64,000 nt of DNA from Pseudomonas huaxiensis (GTDB taxonomy: Bacteria; Pseudomonadota; Gammaproteobacteria; Pseudomonadales; Pseudomonadaceae): positions 62,001-126,000 of the forward strand of contig NZ_QKVL01000006.1 in NCBI RefSeq assembly GCF_003231275.1. The letters are read 5' to 3'. The position numbers and the translations under genes were made by a program. The notes beneath the pieces were generated by a model, which saw only the letters and a list, made by a program, of their open reading frames with translations, did no database searches and was not told where the DNA came from. Of the stretch, positions 17,390-26,678 are shown one piece after another; within the stretch, counting starts at the first letter, position 1, and every line of letters begins with the position of its first letter.

Positions 17390-18367
17390 GTGTCCGTGAA
17401 GTGGGCGCCTGGCCATTCCCGGACAGTGCTGAGTCGTTTGAAGACTCACGTATTCCCGCTGCTAGGCGCACGGGCCATCGTTGATCTGGATACCTTCGAC
17501 CTCATGCAGCCGCTTGAGGCAATCAAGAAGCGCGGCACGATCGATGTGGCGTTAAGGGTACAAAACTACCTTCAAAGCATCATGCGTGAGGCGAAGCGGC
17601 TGCGGCTGATCACGGTGAACCCTGCATATGACCTTGAGGGCTTCATCAGCGCGCCACGGGTTACGCATCGGCCTGCACTCCCGCTGTCACCTTTGCCTGA
17701 GTTGATGGACCGCATCGAGAACTACAAGGGACGCACGCTCACTCGGCTGACCGTCATGCTCTCGCTGCATGTGTTTGTCCGGTCCAGCGAGTTGCGCTTC
17801 GCACGCTGGAGTGAGTTCGATCTGAAGCGCGGCATATGGGATATACCTGACACGCGGCCCGCTTTTGAAGGCGTCCCGTATTCGACCAGAGGCACGAAGA
17901 TGGCGGGCGACATCCATCTGGTCCCTCTGTCACCGCAAGCGGTGGCGTTGCTCGAACAGATTCATGCGATCACGGGGTACTTCGATCTGGTGTTCACCAG
18001 TGACGCTCGCTCGTGGAAGCCAATGTCCGAGAACACGGTCAACAGTGCTCTGCGGAACATGGGCTATGACACCAAGACCGAAATCTGCGGGCATGGCTTC
18101 CGGTCCATGGAGTGCAGTGCCTTGGTCGAATCTGGGTTGTGGTCAGAGACCGCTATCGAGCGGCAGATGAGCCACAGGGAGCGCAACAACGTTCGGGCGG
18201 CGTATATCCACAAGGCCGAGTTTCTGGAGGAACGGCGATTGATCATGAGTTGGTGGAGTCGTTATCTCGAAGCCAACCGGCGAGAGCATATCTCGCCGAA
18301 TGAGTTCGCGAATCAGACCGGGGCAAACGTTTCTAGCCTAAGAGCAAGGCGTGGCGCCGTCGAGTGA
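17390..18367 (+). pseudogene. Tyrosine recombinase lacking its N-terminal domain
   Basis: The frame encodes 325 residues of a P4-type integrase starting in the core-binding domain (WAPGHSRTVLSRLKTHVFPLLG). About 100 residues of arm-binding domain are missing upstream, where the tRNA terminator copy lies instead. The catalytic domain looks complete: VFVRSSELRFARWSEF (Arg), CGHGFRSMECSALVESG (HxxR) and NNVRAAYIHKAEF (Tyr). Opening with GTG at 17390 is only the first possible start. Since the arm domain is needed for attachment-site assembly, I treat it as a 5'-truncated remnant, though a core-only protein might still be made. Confidence 0.75.
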
Positions 18368-18408
18368 GCGCACGGCTTTGAAATTTCGGTGATCCGCTTT
18401 CCACTCGG

Positions 18409-18451
18409 GTCCATCCAAACAGGGCTGCAAAGCCGCCCTGTTTGGATGGAC
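18409..18451. repeat. Perfect 17-bp inverted repeat after integrase
   Basis: GTCCATCCAAACAGGGC (18409-18425) and its exact complement (18435-18451) around nine bases. It follows the truncated integrase by about 40 bases. There is no T-run, so it could be a terminator of the factor-assisted kind, a transposon end pair or a protein site. Confidence 0.65.
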
Positions 18452-18805
18452 CTCATCTGAAAAGTCAAAAGCACCCAATATGCCACTGGAAACCACGGGA
18501 TTCCGTACATGGCCAATGCCATTTTCAACCGCAAAACCCAGCGGGCGAGTCGCTTGACCCTCTCGAATTGCGGGCGTAGAAAAGACAGTGCAAAGGCTGT
18601 CGTTGACAGCACCCCAGGTGACCCGAGCCTTCAAGGTCGCGCCGCTCTCGCGGTGGTTCTCCCCAAGGGCGATTCGCATCCGGCAGCTCGCCCGGTCACT
18701 ACCCATGTGATGGATGCTCTTACACATAAGGCGTTCGTGCGCCGATGCACCGTACCTCGCTGCCCTGCAGCAACCTATCCGCTTGGCCGAATATTGCGCC
18801 AACCT

Positions 18806-18840
18806 GTGCCCGTCTCTTTCTTTTGGAAAGAGACGGGCAC
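18806..18840. repeat. Perfect 15-bp hairpin
   Basis: GTGCCCGTCTCTTTC, loop TTTTG, then the exact complement ending at 18840. It lies in a stretch without a convincing gene. The tight five-base loop favours an RNA hairpin over a dimer-binding operator. Confidence 0.65.
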
Positions 18841-19261
18841 TTCTATCACTGCTGCAGCCCTGATCGCACGGGGTTTTGCGGCAATCCTCCTCGTGACAAT
18901 CGGTGTGACAAACGCTGATGTCACCAGCAACAGCCATGTAGATGATGGTGCCGCAGACCAGGGAATGGACTGCACCTGACTGACAGTCAGGCATGTCCCG
19001 GTCATCGCATTGCTGCGTTCACCCGGCTCAGGATCTTCAGGCGCTGGTTTAGTCAGCCAGCACTGCCTCCACCCGCCCACCGGCAACGGTGTTAGGAGGC
19101 CAGATCATGAGATGCCCTTGCTCCCGGTTGTAAGGAGCCGTCAGTCCCGCGTAGTGGGCATTCCCCACAGGTCGCAGGGGCCTTGATCCCTGATAACACT
19201 AAACATTCTTGGCGGGATGACGTGGGGCGAGGATCGGAAAGCGAACGATGAGGTGACAGAC

Positions 19262-19614
19262 ATGGCATTGGTGGGTAGGCGCGACGGCCGCAATTTTGGC
19301 TGCGGCAGACAATTGAGCTATGCAGGGCCGCAAGCGCTGAAAGACATGTTCTGCAAGGGCCACTACGGCACGGTCAAGGCGCATTTTGCGCGGGACATCC
19401 TGCATGCACTCAACCTCAAAGGCTTCCATGTGCTACGAGCGGAGTATGCCTGTGAGCGCTATGAGCAGATCACCGACACCGAGCGCCCATCAACGGCGGC
19501 CAATATTGCCAGGTAGATATGAACCTTGATAGTGAAGCTCGGAGGCAGATCAGCTGTCAGCTAGGATACGGTCGGCTCGATGTAGTCGCTGCCTATGTAG
19601 GAGATCGCAGATGA
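19262..19614 (+). pseudogene. Second integrase family gene, internally deleted
   Basis: ATG at 19262, with GAGGTG upstream, starts MALVGRRDGRNFGCGRQLSYAGPQ..., the N-terminus I associate with an ICE-type integrase-domain protein. After about 45 residues the text jumps to LKGFHVLRAEYACERYEQIT, which belongs near the C-terminus of such proteins, and stops at 19516. The final residues (ARRQISCQLGYGRLDVVAAY) follow in another frame to a TGA at 19612. So most of the catalytic domain is lost and one frameshift is present. The stop overlaps the next ATG as ATGA, the old operon junction. Confidence 0.65.
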
Positions 19615-19888
19615 GTAAGGTATTCGATATGAAGCTGTTCTTGGCTGCAGTGCTGACAGGTTCGTACGCAACCCGGCAGCGACATTTACGTCAAGCAAAG
19701 CACATCCAAACCGAGATATCTGTGCACTGGCAGCTTGAAACACCGTGGTAAAACATATCTCTTAGTTTCTTGAGCACCGACTAGCTGGGCGATGCGTGGC
19801 GACCCAGTAGTACTACTTGCTAACGGTGCGGCTGCTTGCTCGTCGTTTGGAAAAACCGTGGGTCATCAAATACCAGGCTAAGGTCTGA
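19611..19888 (+). pseudogene. Small island gene, frameshifted
   Basis: ATG 19611 begins MSKVFDMKLFLAAVLTGSYA and continues RQRHLRQAKHIQTEISVHWQ before a stop. After a frame change YYLLTVRLLARRLEKPWVIK runs to a TGA at 19886. The two pieces read as one small basic protein of about 90 residues placed directly behind the integrase-domain gene. Function unknown; I recall similar short proteins beside ICE integrases. Broken here. Confidence 0.5.
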
Positions 19889-19916
19889 TTGATAGACACA
19901 ACTGACCGCTTTTGAC

Positions 19917-20076
19917 CCAGGCTGCGTGAAAACGTTTTCGAGTAGGTTTTACAGTCAGGATTGGAATGAAAAGCGCGCTCCGACACAAATTTCCGGCCTG
20001 CTGAGTAACCAAGAGCTGGCAGATTTTACATAGCAACGCAGACTTCAAAGCGGCGCATGCGTTTTCGCACAGCCTG
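19917..20076. mobile_element. MITE-like element, copy 2
   Basis: Second copy of the unit at 4354-4514. Terminal repeats are CCAGGCTGCGTGAAAACG at 19917-19934 and its near-complement CGTTTTCGCACAGCCTG at 20060-20076. The interior matches copy 1 throughout with scattered substitutions (both hold GGCAGATTTTACNTAGCAACG). The matching changes at both ends (GTGTG to GTGCG type) keep the ends paired, which argues for selection or for a different parent copy. Confidence 0.7.
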
Positions 20077-20456
20077 AAGCCAGAACAGCCTACCGCAGAA
20101 GGTAGCAATCGGGTTGAGATGCCATTCGCATACCTCGAATGATTTTAGGCCGATTGAGCCTGCTGAGGCGTTGAAAGGAGGGCTGGAGGGGGCAGCGCGA
20201 AGCTCATAATTCCCCCCCAAAAATAGAAATTTGTGCTATACCGATATCAAATTGCCATGACTGGCTGTGCAATTCTTCGCTCTAATCGACAATAAGAGTT
20301 GGCGTTATTGGAAGTTCAATGAAACTAAAAATTATGAATAATCTGAGTGTGCCTTAAGAGGTTTGGGGGTAACGCAGGATGCTTTTTGAATAATACTGGG
20401 GGTTATTCATGGCTAACATTTATGAAGGCGTAAAGGTTTAAGTTAGGGGTTTGTTT
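20077..20456 (+). promoter_or_regulatory. AT-rich leader of the nitrilase-SMC operon
   Basis: About 380 bases without a gene. Base composition drops sharply in GC from about 20215 onward, marking the edge of the transferred operon. Candidate -10-like boxes (AATAAT near 20337, GAATAATACT near 20387) occur, but I cannot pick a promoter with confidence. The ribosome site AGGGG at 20446-20449 lies seven bases before the GTG start. Confidence 0.4.
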
Positions 20457-22283
20457 GTGACTGAGCCAATTATTTCATATGGAAAACAAGTGACGGAGTT
20501 TGTCTTTGGTTTTTCCGTGCTTAATTCAAATAAAATTGATCTCTGCCTGGCTCAAACATCAATGCCGGATTGGGAGTTGGTAAAGGATGATTTATCAAGG
20601 TCGCAGTCTGTAAATGCATTTAAAGAGTTATTTGTTGGCGGCGACACGCATCCTCAAGCTATTTTAGTAGAGATGATCCCTAGTAGTGAGGCTGTCGTGG
20701 TAATCGCTCCGGAGTTCGCGTTTGGATTCATGGACTGGGATAGTTTAGATAGTTATATCCGAGCTAGCGAAACTAGATTGATTGTTATTGCAGGTTTTGG
20801 GGCTGCTCTTGGCTCAAGTTTAATAGATTGGGAAAGCCAAAAGGGTGAGACCACTCGTCATTTTGGCTGGAATGCTAAACTGAGTCACACAAAACCGGTG
20901 AACGGAGCTTGGTGTTGGGTGCACCAACCAGGAGTAAGAACTGATTGTATCGCTATTAGGAAAAATGTTGCAGAGCAAAGCACGGAGGCTGTAGAGCTCC
21001 CTAATATGCAGTATGGTAAAGAGGTGCTTCATCTAAAATTTAATGACCTTGATTTGTTTCCATTGATCTGCGCGGACTTGTTGCCTTCTGCGAGTGCTTC
21101 AATTGACTCACCTCAGTCAATAATCAAATCTGCAGTTATGGATGAGCAAAGAAAAGGTATACCTGTATTGGTGACAGGTTCTCTCTGGCAAAAAGGTTAT
21201 AATAGAAATTGGGAGGCGGCAATCAGTGATGTCCTTCACCACATTGTTCCCGCTAGACCAGTGGCGCTTGCTCTTTGCAATATTGCATATGATAAACCAA
21301 CTCAAGATGAGGGGTGTGATAGGTGGCGAAGTCTTAGCGGCGTATATGTGAAGTTTCAAGATATGCCAAAAGGGCAGAAGAACCTTCCCGCAGGACGAGC
21401 TTTAGATACAGCTACAATCTCTGGGGTAGTGGTGAGAGATACGAATGCTTGTGTAGTAGGAGGTAAATTAGGTTGGCGTCCATATACGCCTGTGCTTGGT
21501 AACTTTGCTTGGCATCCGGATGCACTATATCACATTAAGGATGAAGGAATTGATCTGGCAGGATCACATTCGAATAGTGCAGTTAGATGTGAAGTTAACC
21601 GCCAGCTTCGCCGCTTCCCATGTGAAAGTGAATGGGACCCGAGAGTGGCTACAGGCATGGAGCAAATTAAGGCGCGAGTCAATCTACAGTCCGATAGCGT
21701 TTTGTCAAGATTTGTATCGTCAATACTCTACGGCGTCGAGTCTGAGGAAAGAGCAGATATTGACGGCTTGCATGAAAGCGAAAATTTTCGATATTACCTT
21801 GAGGGTATTTATGCAATAGCAACTTTGAAAACTCTGGGAGATACAGAGTGGGTTGCGGATCACAAACAATATGGCCAGGTGGTAGTGTCAGGTGCTAGTA
21901 ATTTGCTCGTCTGGAATCATAAGGCAAAAACTGCGCGTTCAATCGTAAGAAGCATTGAGTTGTGGTTGAATAATCCTATTGCTCATCCAGCTCTTATTGT
22001 ATTCGGTGGTAGGCATAGTGGAAGCGTCCCGCAGGGCGCGATAGTGCCAAGTAGAAGAAGTGATATAACGGGAGTTGATCCACAGTCTAGCGGAAAGTTA
22101 AATGTAGTCGAAATCCTAAGGGATGGCGATGATATTACTCGGCCAAAAATTTTAAGAAAAGCAGCATATTATAGTATCGATCAAGTTTCAGATGTCTATC
22201 TCGATTTTGATCCTAATGATCCAGTTGCTCGTGTTGATCGGTTGTTACAAGTAATAAAAACAAGCTTTGAGGAGCGAGTATGA
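20457..22283 (+). CDS. Nitrilase-fold hydrolase, putative defence effector
   Basis: Protein of 608 residues with a carbon-nitrogen hydrolase-like N-terminal domain. The three catalytic residues can be placed: Glu86 in VVVIAPEFAFG, Lys169 in CIAIRKN and Cys205 in LFPLICADLLP. Spacings of 83 and 36 fit the family, in which the triad hydrolyses an amide or nitrile bond. The C-terminal part (about 350-608) belongs to no family I recognise and may sense or bind partners. GTG at 20457 is preferred over TTG at 20451 because AGGGG is correctly spaced for it. Its stop overlaps the next ATG. First in a three-gene AT-rich operon ending in an SMC-like ATPase. Substrate unknown; a cellular metabolite or protein side chain are possible. 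Confidence 0.8.
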   Translation: MTEPIISYGKQVTEFVFGFSVLNSNKIDLCLAQTSMPDWELVKDDLSRSQSVNAFKELFVGGDTHPQAILVEMIPSSEAVVVIAPEFAFGFMDWDSLDSYIRASETRLIVIAGFGAALGSSLIDWESQKGETTRHFGWNAKLSHTKPVNGAWCWVHQPGVRTDCIAIRKNVAEQSTEAVELPNMQYGKEVLHLKFNDLDLFPLICADLLPSASASIDSPQSIIKSAVMDEQRKGIPVLVTGSLWQKGYNRNWEAAISDVLHHIVPARPVALALCNIAYDKPTQDEGCDRWRSLSGVYVKFQDMPKGQKNLPAGRALDTATISGVVVRDTNACVVGGKLGWRPYTPVLGNFAWHPDALYHIKDEGIDLAGSHSNSAVRCEVNRQLRRFPCESEWDPRVATGMEQIKARVNLQSDSVLSRFVSSILYGVESEERADIDGLHESENFRYYLEGIYAIATLKTLGDTEWVADHKQYGQVVVSGASNLLVWNHKAKTARSIVRSIELWLNNPIAHPALIVFGGRHSGSVPQGAIVPSRRSDITGVDPQSSGKLNVVEILRDGDDITRPKILRKAAYYSIDQVSDVYLDFDPNDPVARVDRLLQVIKTSFEERV

Positions 22284-22855
22284 TTGCTGCTATCGAGGGC
22301 GCGCAACTAATTCTGGATTCATTATGCTCAAAGGTGAAGCTAAGTAGAGATAGTATTCCGGTAATAGATATTTCAATTCCTATACCAGAGGGAACTTGTC
22401 TATGGTCTGGGGACTATGCGTGCCTATTACTCTGGCCTTTAGCTGGGCAGACTTCAGAAAGTATTAGAGAAAGCGTTGAGCGAGCTCAAGATTATTTTGA
22501 TGAGGTTCTAGTAGCGAAGGAGGGGCAATTAACTAGCTACGATGGATATCTGGTATTGGCTTTAGATTCACAGCCAGTAGGAGATATGAATAAAATCGTC
22601 CAGGAGGTTGAGCTTTCAACTAGCGTTTGTCGGAAGAATGTTATCTGGCCAACGCTTGGAATAACACAGTCAGAAAGAGAATGGCCACGGATAGCCGACG
22701 TGGCCGTTTTAGGGTTGCCTGATATTCCGATTGTTCCGGAAGAGCATTTATCTTGGCCAGACGTCGGCGACGATGTGCGGCGGCTTTGGCAGGAATTAAA
22801 TTCAACCGCATATCTCAAAGTTAGCTCAAAAGTGGAGAAGTACGGTGAGCGTTAG
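22280..22855 (+). CDS. Small middle protein of nitrilase-SMC operon
   Basis: A 191-residue protein without a recognised family. It looks like a mixed alpha/beta domain; notable parts are PEGTCLWSGDYACLLLWPLAG, YDGYLVLALDSQP, and a tryptophan-rich end (EHLSWPDVGDDVRRLWQEL). Its ATG overlaps the stop of the nitrilase-like gene (ATGA), and its end overlaps the start of the ATPase gene by 11 bases, so all three are made together. The position is that of LmuC/DdmB in Lamassu-type systems or of the middle component in ABC-three-component systems, which bridge effector and ATPase. That role is inferred from order alone. Confidence 0.75.
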   Translation: MIAAIEGAQLILDSLCSKVKLSRDSIPVIDISIPIPEGTCLWSGDYACLLLWPLAGQTSESIRESVERAQDYFDEVLVAKEGQLTSYDGYLVLALDSQPVGDMNKIVQEVELSTSVCRKNVIWPTLGITQSEREWPRIADVAVLGLPDIPIVPEEHLSWPDVGDDVRRLWQELNSTAYLKVSSKVEKYGER

Positions 22856-25715
22856 AATCGAAAACCTTCGTGTGGAAGCGTTTAGGGGTATTGGAGCTCC
22901 ATTGTACTTTGATTTTAGTTCACCTTTGACTCTGATATATGCACCGAACGGTACGGGCAAAACCACTTTATGTGAAGCTGCTGAGTGGTTGCTGACTGGC
23001 CAAGTAGAGCGGCTCTCTAAAGGAAACGAATTTGATAGGGCTTTATTGAATTCAAAGTTTATGAGTTCGCCCTCATTCCCGGTTGTGGAAGCGGAAGTCG
23101 GCTTCGAGAACGGGGTTGAATACGTGCGCAGAGAAATTAATCAAAGTGCTGAGGTTTTACAGGTAAAGTTATCTAACGGATCTTCTGCGTTAATTTCCGA
23201 TCATCAGTGGCTTAAAACACTTGCTACCGGTGTCGAGCAATCCAGTGCAGGATTAAGTACCTCTTCTTCTATAATGAGGCAATGGATAAAAGGCTCAAGG
23301 TTTTTAACCATTGAAGCTTTGGCTGCGTTAGTCGATAGCGATGAAGATAACGCCGAAAAAAGATTGCAGGTATTTTCAGATATTTTGGGTGTGCGGCATT
23401 TACTTGAAGCAGAGAAGCTTTTTGCAGGTCATGCTTCTGCGCTAAACGAAAAGCTTGAGGTATTGCAAAGAGATGTGATCGCTCTGGAAAATGAAAAAAA
23501 TAGTCTTAGGGATTTTGAACAAGGCTCAATTAGCGGTGCACTTGTTCCAAGTGGTGGTGTAGGGATTGATTCCAAGCTCAATTCTATTGAAGGATTGCTT
23601 GGGGTATCTACAGATAACTCATTAACATACTCTCCTACAGCTTTGCGAATTGAGAAGGCTGAATCTGCCTATGGCAAAAGCAAACGGAATTATGAAAGAA
23701 GAAGTAGTTCGTTTGATAAATTAAGTAACTATGTCTCAGAGCAAGAAAGCAATGAAGAACGTCTCAGGGTGATCGATAAGACTCTAATAAAGTTTTCTAG
23801 TAAATATAAATTATCCGAGGAGCGCTGTCAGAAAAAGCATAAAAATTTGCAGGTGCTTGATGGTCAGGTTAAAGTTAATGAAGAGCTTTTAAGAAAATTT
23901 ATTGATATTAAGATGGATTTGGACGCGCGCTCGAAGGAGTTGTCTGCGGAGCTAGAGCGTCATTCTGAGATTTTGAAGATTCCAAGCGGTATTGGTTTTA
24001 AACTGTCGCGCTTGCGTAGCTTTCTAAATCATAATGGAATGAGTGGCTACCCTAGCGATGAAGATTCTGAGTTGCGAGAGTTGCATAGTAAAAGTAATAG
24101 TTTGAAGTATTTGAAGAGTGAGCTTAATAAACTAGAGAGTGAAAGAAAGCACCTACAATCCTCGCTCTTGGACGAGTCAAAGGTTCGAGAACTTGAGGAA
24201 AAGGTCTCAGAGTTAGATGTAGAGATAGAGAAGTTATCAGCTGATTTCGACGTAATGGCGCGACCTTTAGAGCGACTGAGGTCGTCAGTAAATAGCTATT
24301 TAAGTCACTCGCACTTTGGTAGCGCTGAAGCGGACTGCCCAGTATGTGGTCACGAATGGGATAGTTTGGAGTCTATGCTTTCTGCTATAACTTCAACGAT
24401 TGATGAATTCCCGCTGTTTATGAAAAAGAGAAAGGCGCAATGCGACTTTTTAAGTTCAAAAAAATCGGCAATACAGGGAGAAATAAATTTCGCAAAAAAC
24501 CAGAGGTCAAAATTTGAAATTGTTGAGGTTGATTTAAAGTTAAATCAATATCGGCTGGAGATTTTAACGTCGGAACTTAAGCTTCACGGAATTTCTTCGC
24601 GCGATCCATTGATCTCGTTGCAACGTGAAGCTGCACGTATGCGTCTTCGCTCTAGATATACTGAGTTGCTAAATTCAATTTCTTTGTTTGAGAATTACTT
24701 TCCAGGGGAAGAAAAGCTTCTTAGCGTTCCTCTGGCTGGATTTTCGAAAGCTATTTCAGCTTTGCTCTCAGGGGTACAGAGAAAACTTGAAAAAAACGTT
24801 GAGACCGCTCGTGAATCAATTGTCCGTGAAAGACATGAGCTCAATGGGATGCGAGCGCAGCAGAGTGTCGAAAGGCAAGAGCTGAAAGAAGTGCAGAATA
24901 AATATGATTTCCTCCGGCGTCGAATATCCGACTTCCAAGTTTTATGGGGCGAGGTCGGAGATGGGCTCGAATGGAATATGGCTAATTTCAAGAAGGCACA
25001 TGCGGAAATCATACTTTTGCATGGGCGGCTTATTTCAATCGGTTCTGCTTTAGATGAGGTAAGGCAGGAGTTTAAAAGTTTGGCATCCGCGCACAGAATT
25101 GGCGAGCTAGACAAGGAGATTCGAATTCTTTCACACAAGCTTTCTCGAGCTAAAGTTGAGCGTGATTTGGCGAGCCGAGCACAAGATGATTTTAAAACAG
25201 CTTATTCCAAGACTACCTCGGAACGGATGTCCGAGTTGTCAGGAGTGGTAAATCCTTTGTTTTCTCGTATGCACTCTAATCGAGTTTATGATGAAATACA
25301 GTTTGGCAGTAAAAATGATAAGTTATTTTTGACCGCAAGTTCGGCGGGCAGTCAATTTAATCCTGATAGGGACTTTAGCCAGGGTCAGCGTCAAGATCTA
25401 GCTTTGGCGATATTTATTGCTAGGGCACGAAGTATTGGAGGGACGTTCTTTTTGGACGAGCCTGTTATGCATCTTGATGACCTCAATCGTGTTGGTCTCT
25501 TGGATATTTTTAGGTCGTCAGCTTTGGAAGGTAGCAAAAGATTTAATTTGGTTGTTACTACTTCAAGTAAAGCCCTCGCGCGTCATATAATTCAGAAGTT
25601 TTCTTCAATTAAAAGTGTGGAATCTTCAAGCGGCCTTGTCCCGCCGCTGAAAGTCTATGGCTTGGAGGGAAACGCGCGGAGTGGAGTGGCCGCAACTCAG
25701 TTGTACCCTTTGTAG
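22845..25715 (+). CDS. SMC/Rad50-like ATPase with zinc hook
   Basis: A 956-residue ABC-type ATPase of the Rad50/SbcC/SMC class, which senses or tethers DNA. The N-terminal half-site holds Walker A, APNGTGKTT (33-41). Coiled coils run from about 190 to 490 and 510 to 800, joined at a zinc hook CPVCGHEW (Cys498, Cys501). The C-terminal half-site has the signature SQGQRQDLALA (about 845-855), Walker B FFLDEP (Asp871, Glu872) and a D-loop-like MHLDDLNR. GTG at 22845 has GGAG eight bases upstream. Gene order effector, small protein, SMC matches Lamassu/DdmABC. A role in recognising invading DNA and releasing the nitrilase-like effector is my inference. Confidence 0.88.
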   Translation: MSVRIENLRVEAFRGIGAPLYFDFSSPLTLIYAPNGTGKTTLCEAAEWLLTGQVERLSKGNEFDRALLNSKFMSSPSFPVVEAEVGFENGVEYVRREINQSAEVLQVKLSNGSSALISDHQWLKTLATGVEQSSAGLSTSSSIMRQWIKGSRFLTIEALAALVDSDEDNAEKRLQVFSDILGVRHLLEAEKLFAGHASALNEKLEVLQRDVIALENEKNSLRDFEQGSISGALVPSGGVGIDSKLNSIEGLLGVSTDNSLTYSPTALRIEKAESAYGKSKRNYERRSSSFDKLSNYVSEQESNEERLRVIDKTLIKFSSKYKLSEERCQKKHKNLQVLDGQVKVNEELLRKFIDIKMDLDARSKELSAELERHSEILKIPSGIGFKLSRLRSFLNHNGMSGYPSDEDSELRELHSKSNSLKYLKSELNKLESERKHLQSSLLDESKVRELEEKVSELDVEIEKLSADFDVMARPLERLRSSVNSYLSHSHFGSAEADCPVCGHEWDSLESMLSAITSTIDEFPLFMKKRKAQCDFLSSKKSAIQGEINFAKNQRSKFEIVEVDLKLNQYRLEILTSELKLHGISSRDPLISLQREAARMRLRSRYTELLNSISLFENYFPGEEKLLSVPLAGFSKAISALLSGVQRKLEKNVETARESIVRERHELNGMRAQQSVERQELKEVQNKYDFLRRRISDFQVLWGEVGDGLEWNMANFKKAHAEIILLHGRLISIGSALDEVRQEFKSLASAHRIGELDKEIRILSHKLSRAKVERDLASRAQDDFKTAYSKTTSERMSELSGVVNPLFSRMHSNRVYDEIQFGSKNDKLFLTASSAGSQFNPDRDFSQGQRQDLALAIFIARARSIGGTFFLDEPVMHLDDLNRVGLLDIFRSSALEGSKRFNLVVTTSSKALARHIIQKFSSIKSVESSSGLVPPLKVYGLEGNARSGVAATQLYPL

Positions 25716-25811
25716 GGTTTAGGCTCTGTCTGAAGTTCGGAGAAATCGAACGCCCGTACTCCAAAAGCTGAAATTTTGAAAAATTTTAGCCATCTACAGA
25801 AGGCAACTCTG

Positions 25812-26606
25812 TGATGGCTAAAGTATGGGGCGTAATTGCGGATCTCTTCACCTCAACCCACTCCAGAGGCTGGACCGCGATCAAGTGATCACCTGTTGCT
25901 CGGCGGCGTGGAGTGGCTGCTGTGCTCAGGCGCTGCGTGGAGGGATATGCCCAAGTAGTTCGGGCCTTGGCGAACGGTCTACCATCGCTTCCGGGTATGG
26001 CAGAATTGGGGGGGCGTTCAATCAGTTGCTTAAGCGTTTACACCTCAGGCTAAACGATCAAGGTCTCATCGAGCTGCAGACCTGGCTGATTGACACGACC
26101 GCTGTCCGTGCAACCCGCGCCTCATCAGGTGCAGGTATAAAAGGGGGCCTGATGAACCTGCCGATCACGCTCTAGGCCGCAGTCGCGGTGGCCTCACAAC
26201 AAAAATTCATATGCTTTGCGATGCCAATGGAGTGCCGTTCCACTTCCTTCTCTCTGGCGGTGAAGCCAGTGACATCAGCCCCATGCAGCCGGTCTTTGCG
26301 TTCGATGAAGCGCAAACCCAAAACTAGGCTACCCCGCTTTTTGATCGCCCAAAATGCCGGCAACGCAATGTGATCGAGCGCATGTTTGGCAGGTTGAAAG
26401 AAAATCGAAGGGTCGTTACTCGTTTCGAAAAGCTTGCGAAAAGTTATGCGGCGGTGGTCTCGCAGGCTTACGTGATGCGGTGTTTGAGGTACCTTTTTCA
26501 GGCAGGATCAAGGCAAACTTTGGAGCATGGGTGCAGAGTCCTCCAGCACCTTCCATCACCCAGTCAGGGCTTCTTCACGGCGGTTCGCAATCTGGAAATA
26601 GGCTGA
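25812..26606 (+). pseudogene. IS5-family (IS427-like) transposase remnant
   Basis: Broken transposase directly after the operon. Recognisable pieces in different frames are LLCSGAAWRDMPK-stop-FGPWRTVYHRF, NQLLKRLHLRLNDQGLIELQ followed by TWLIDTTAVRATRASSGAG, KIHMLCDANGVPFHFLLSGG (the second-Asp region is missing), and NVIERMFGRLKENRRVVTRF with the Glu of the triad. At least three frame changes, an in-frame stop and an internal deletion of some 150 bases make it inactive. Terminal inverted repeats were not identified. Confidence 0.75.
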
Positions 26607-26678
26607 GGATAATTTTAGAGATAAAGAGCTGTACCTTGAAGAATAATACCTATTGAATTCAGCTCCTTTCGCGCTGAT

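Larger units (their letters stand above)
18368..19261. other. Non-coding or decayed stretch inside the island
   Basis: About 900 bases between the two integrase remnants. Besides the two hairpins it has open frames on both strands (18338-18994 minus; 18509-18979 plus; 18775-19086 minus) that are rich in Cys, Arg and Ser, lack good ribosome sites and overlap one another. I do not support any as a gene; the area may be old island backbone. Confidence 0.45.

Noticed and set aside
18338..18994. 218-codon minus-strand open frame
   Set aside because: Overlaps the integrase end and a hairpin, has scattered cysteines and arginines, no ribosome site and no recognisable domain; other frames there are equally open.
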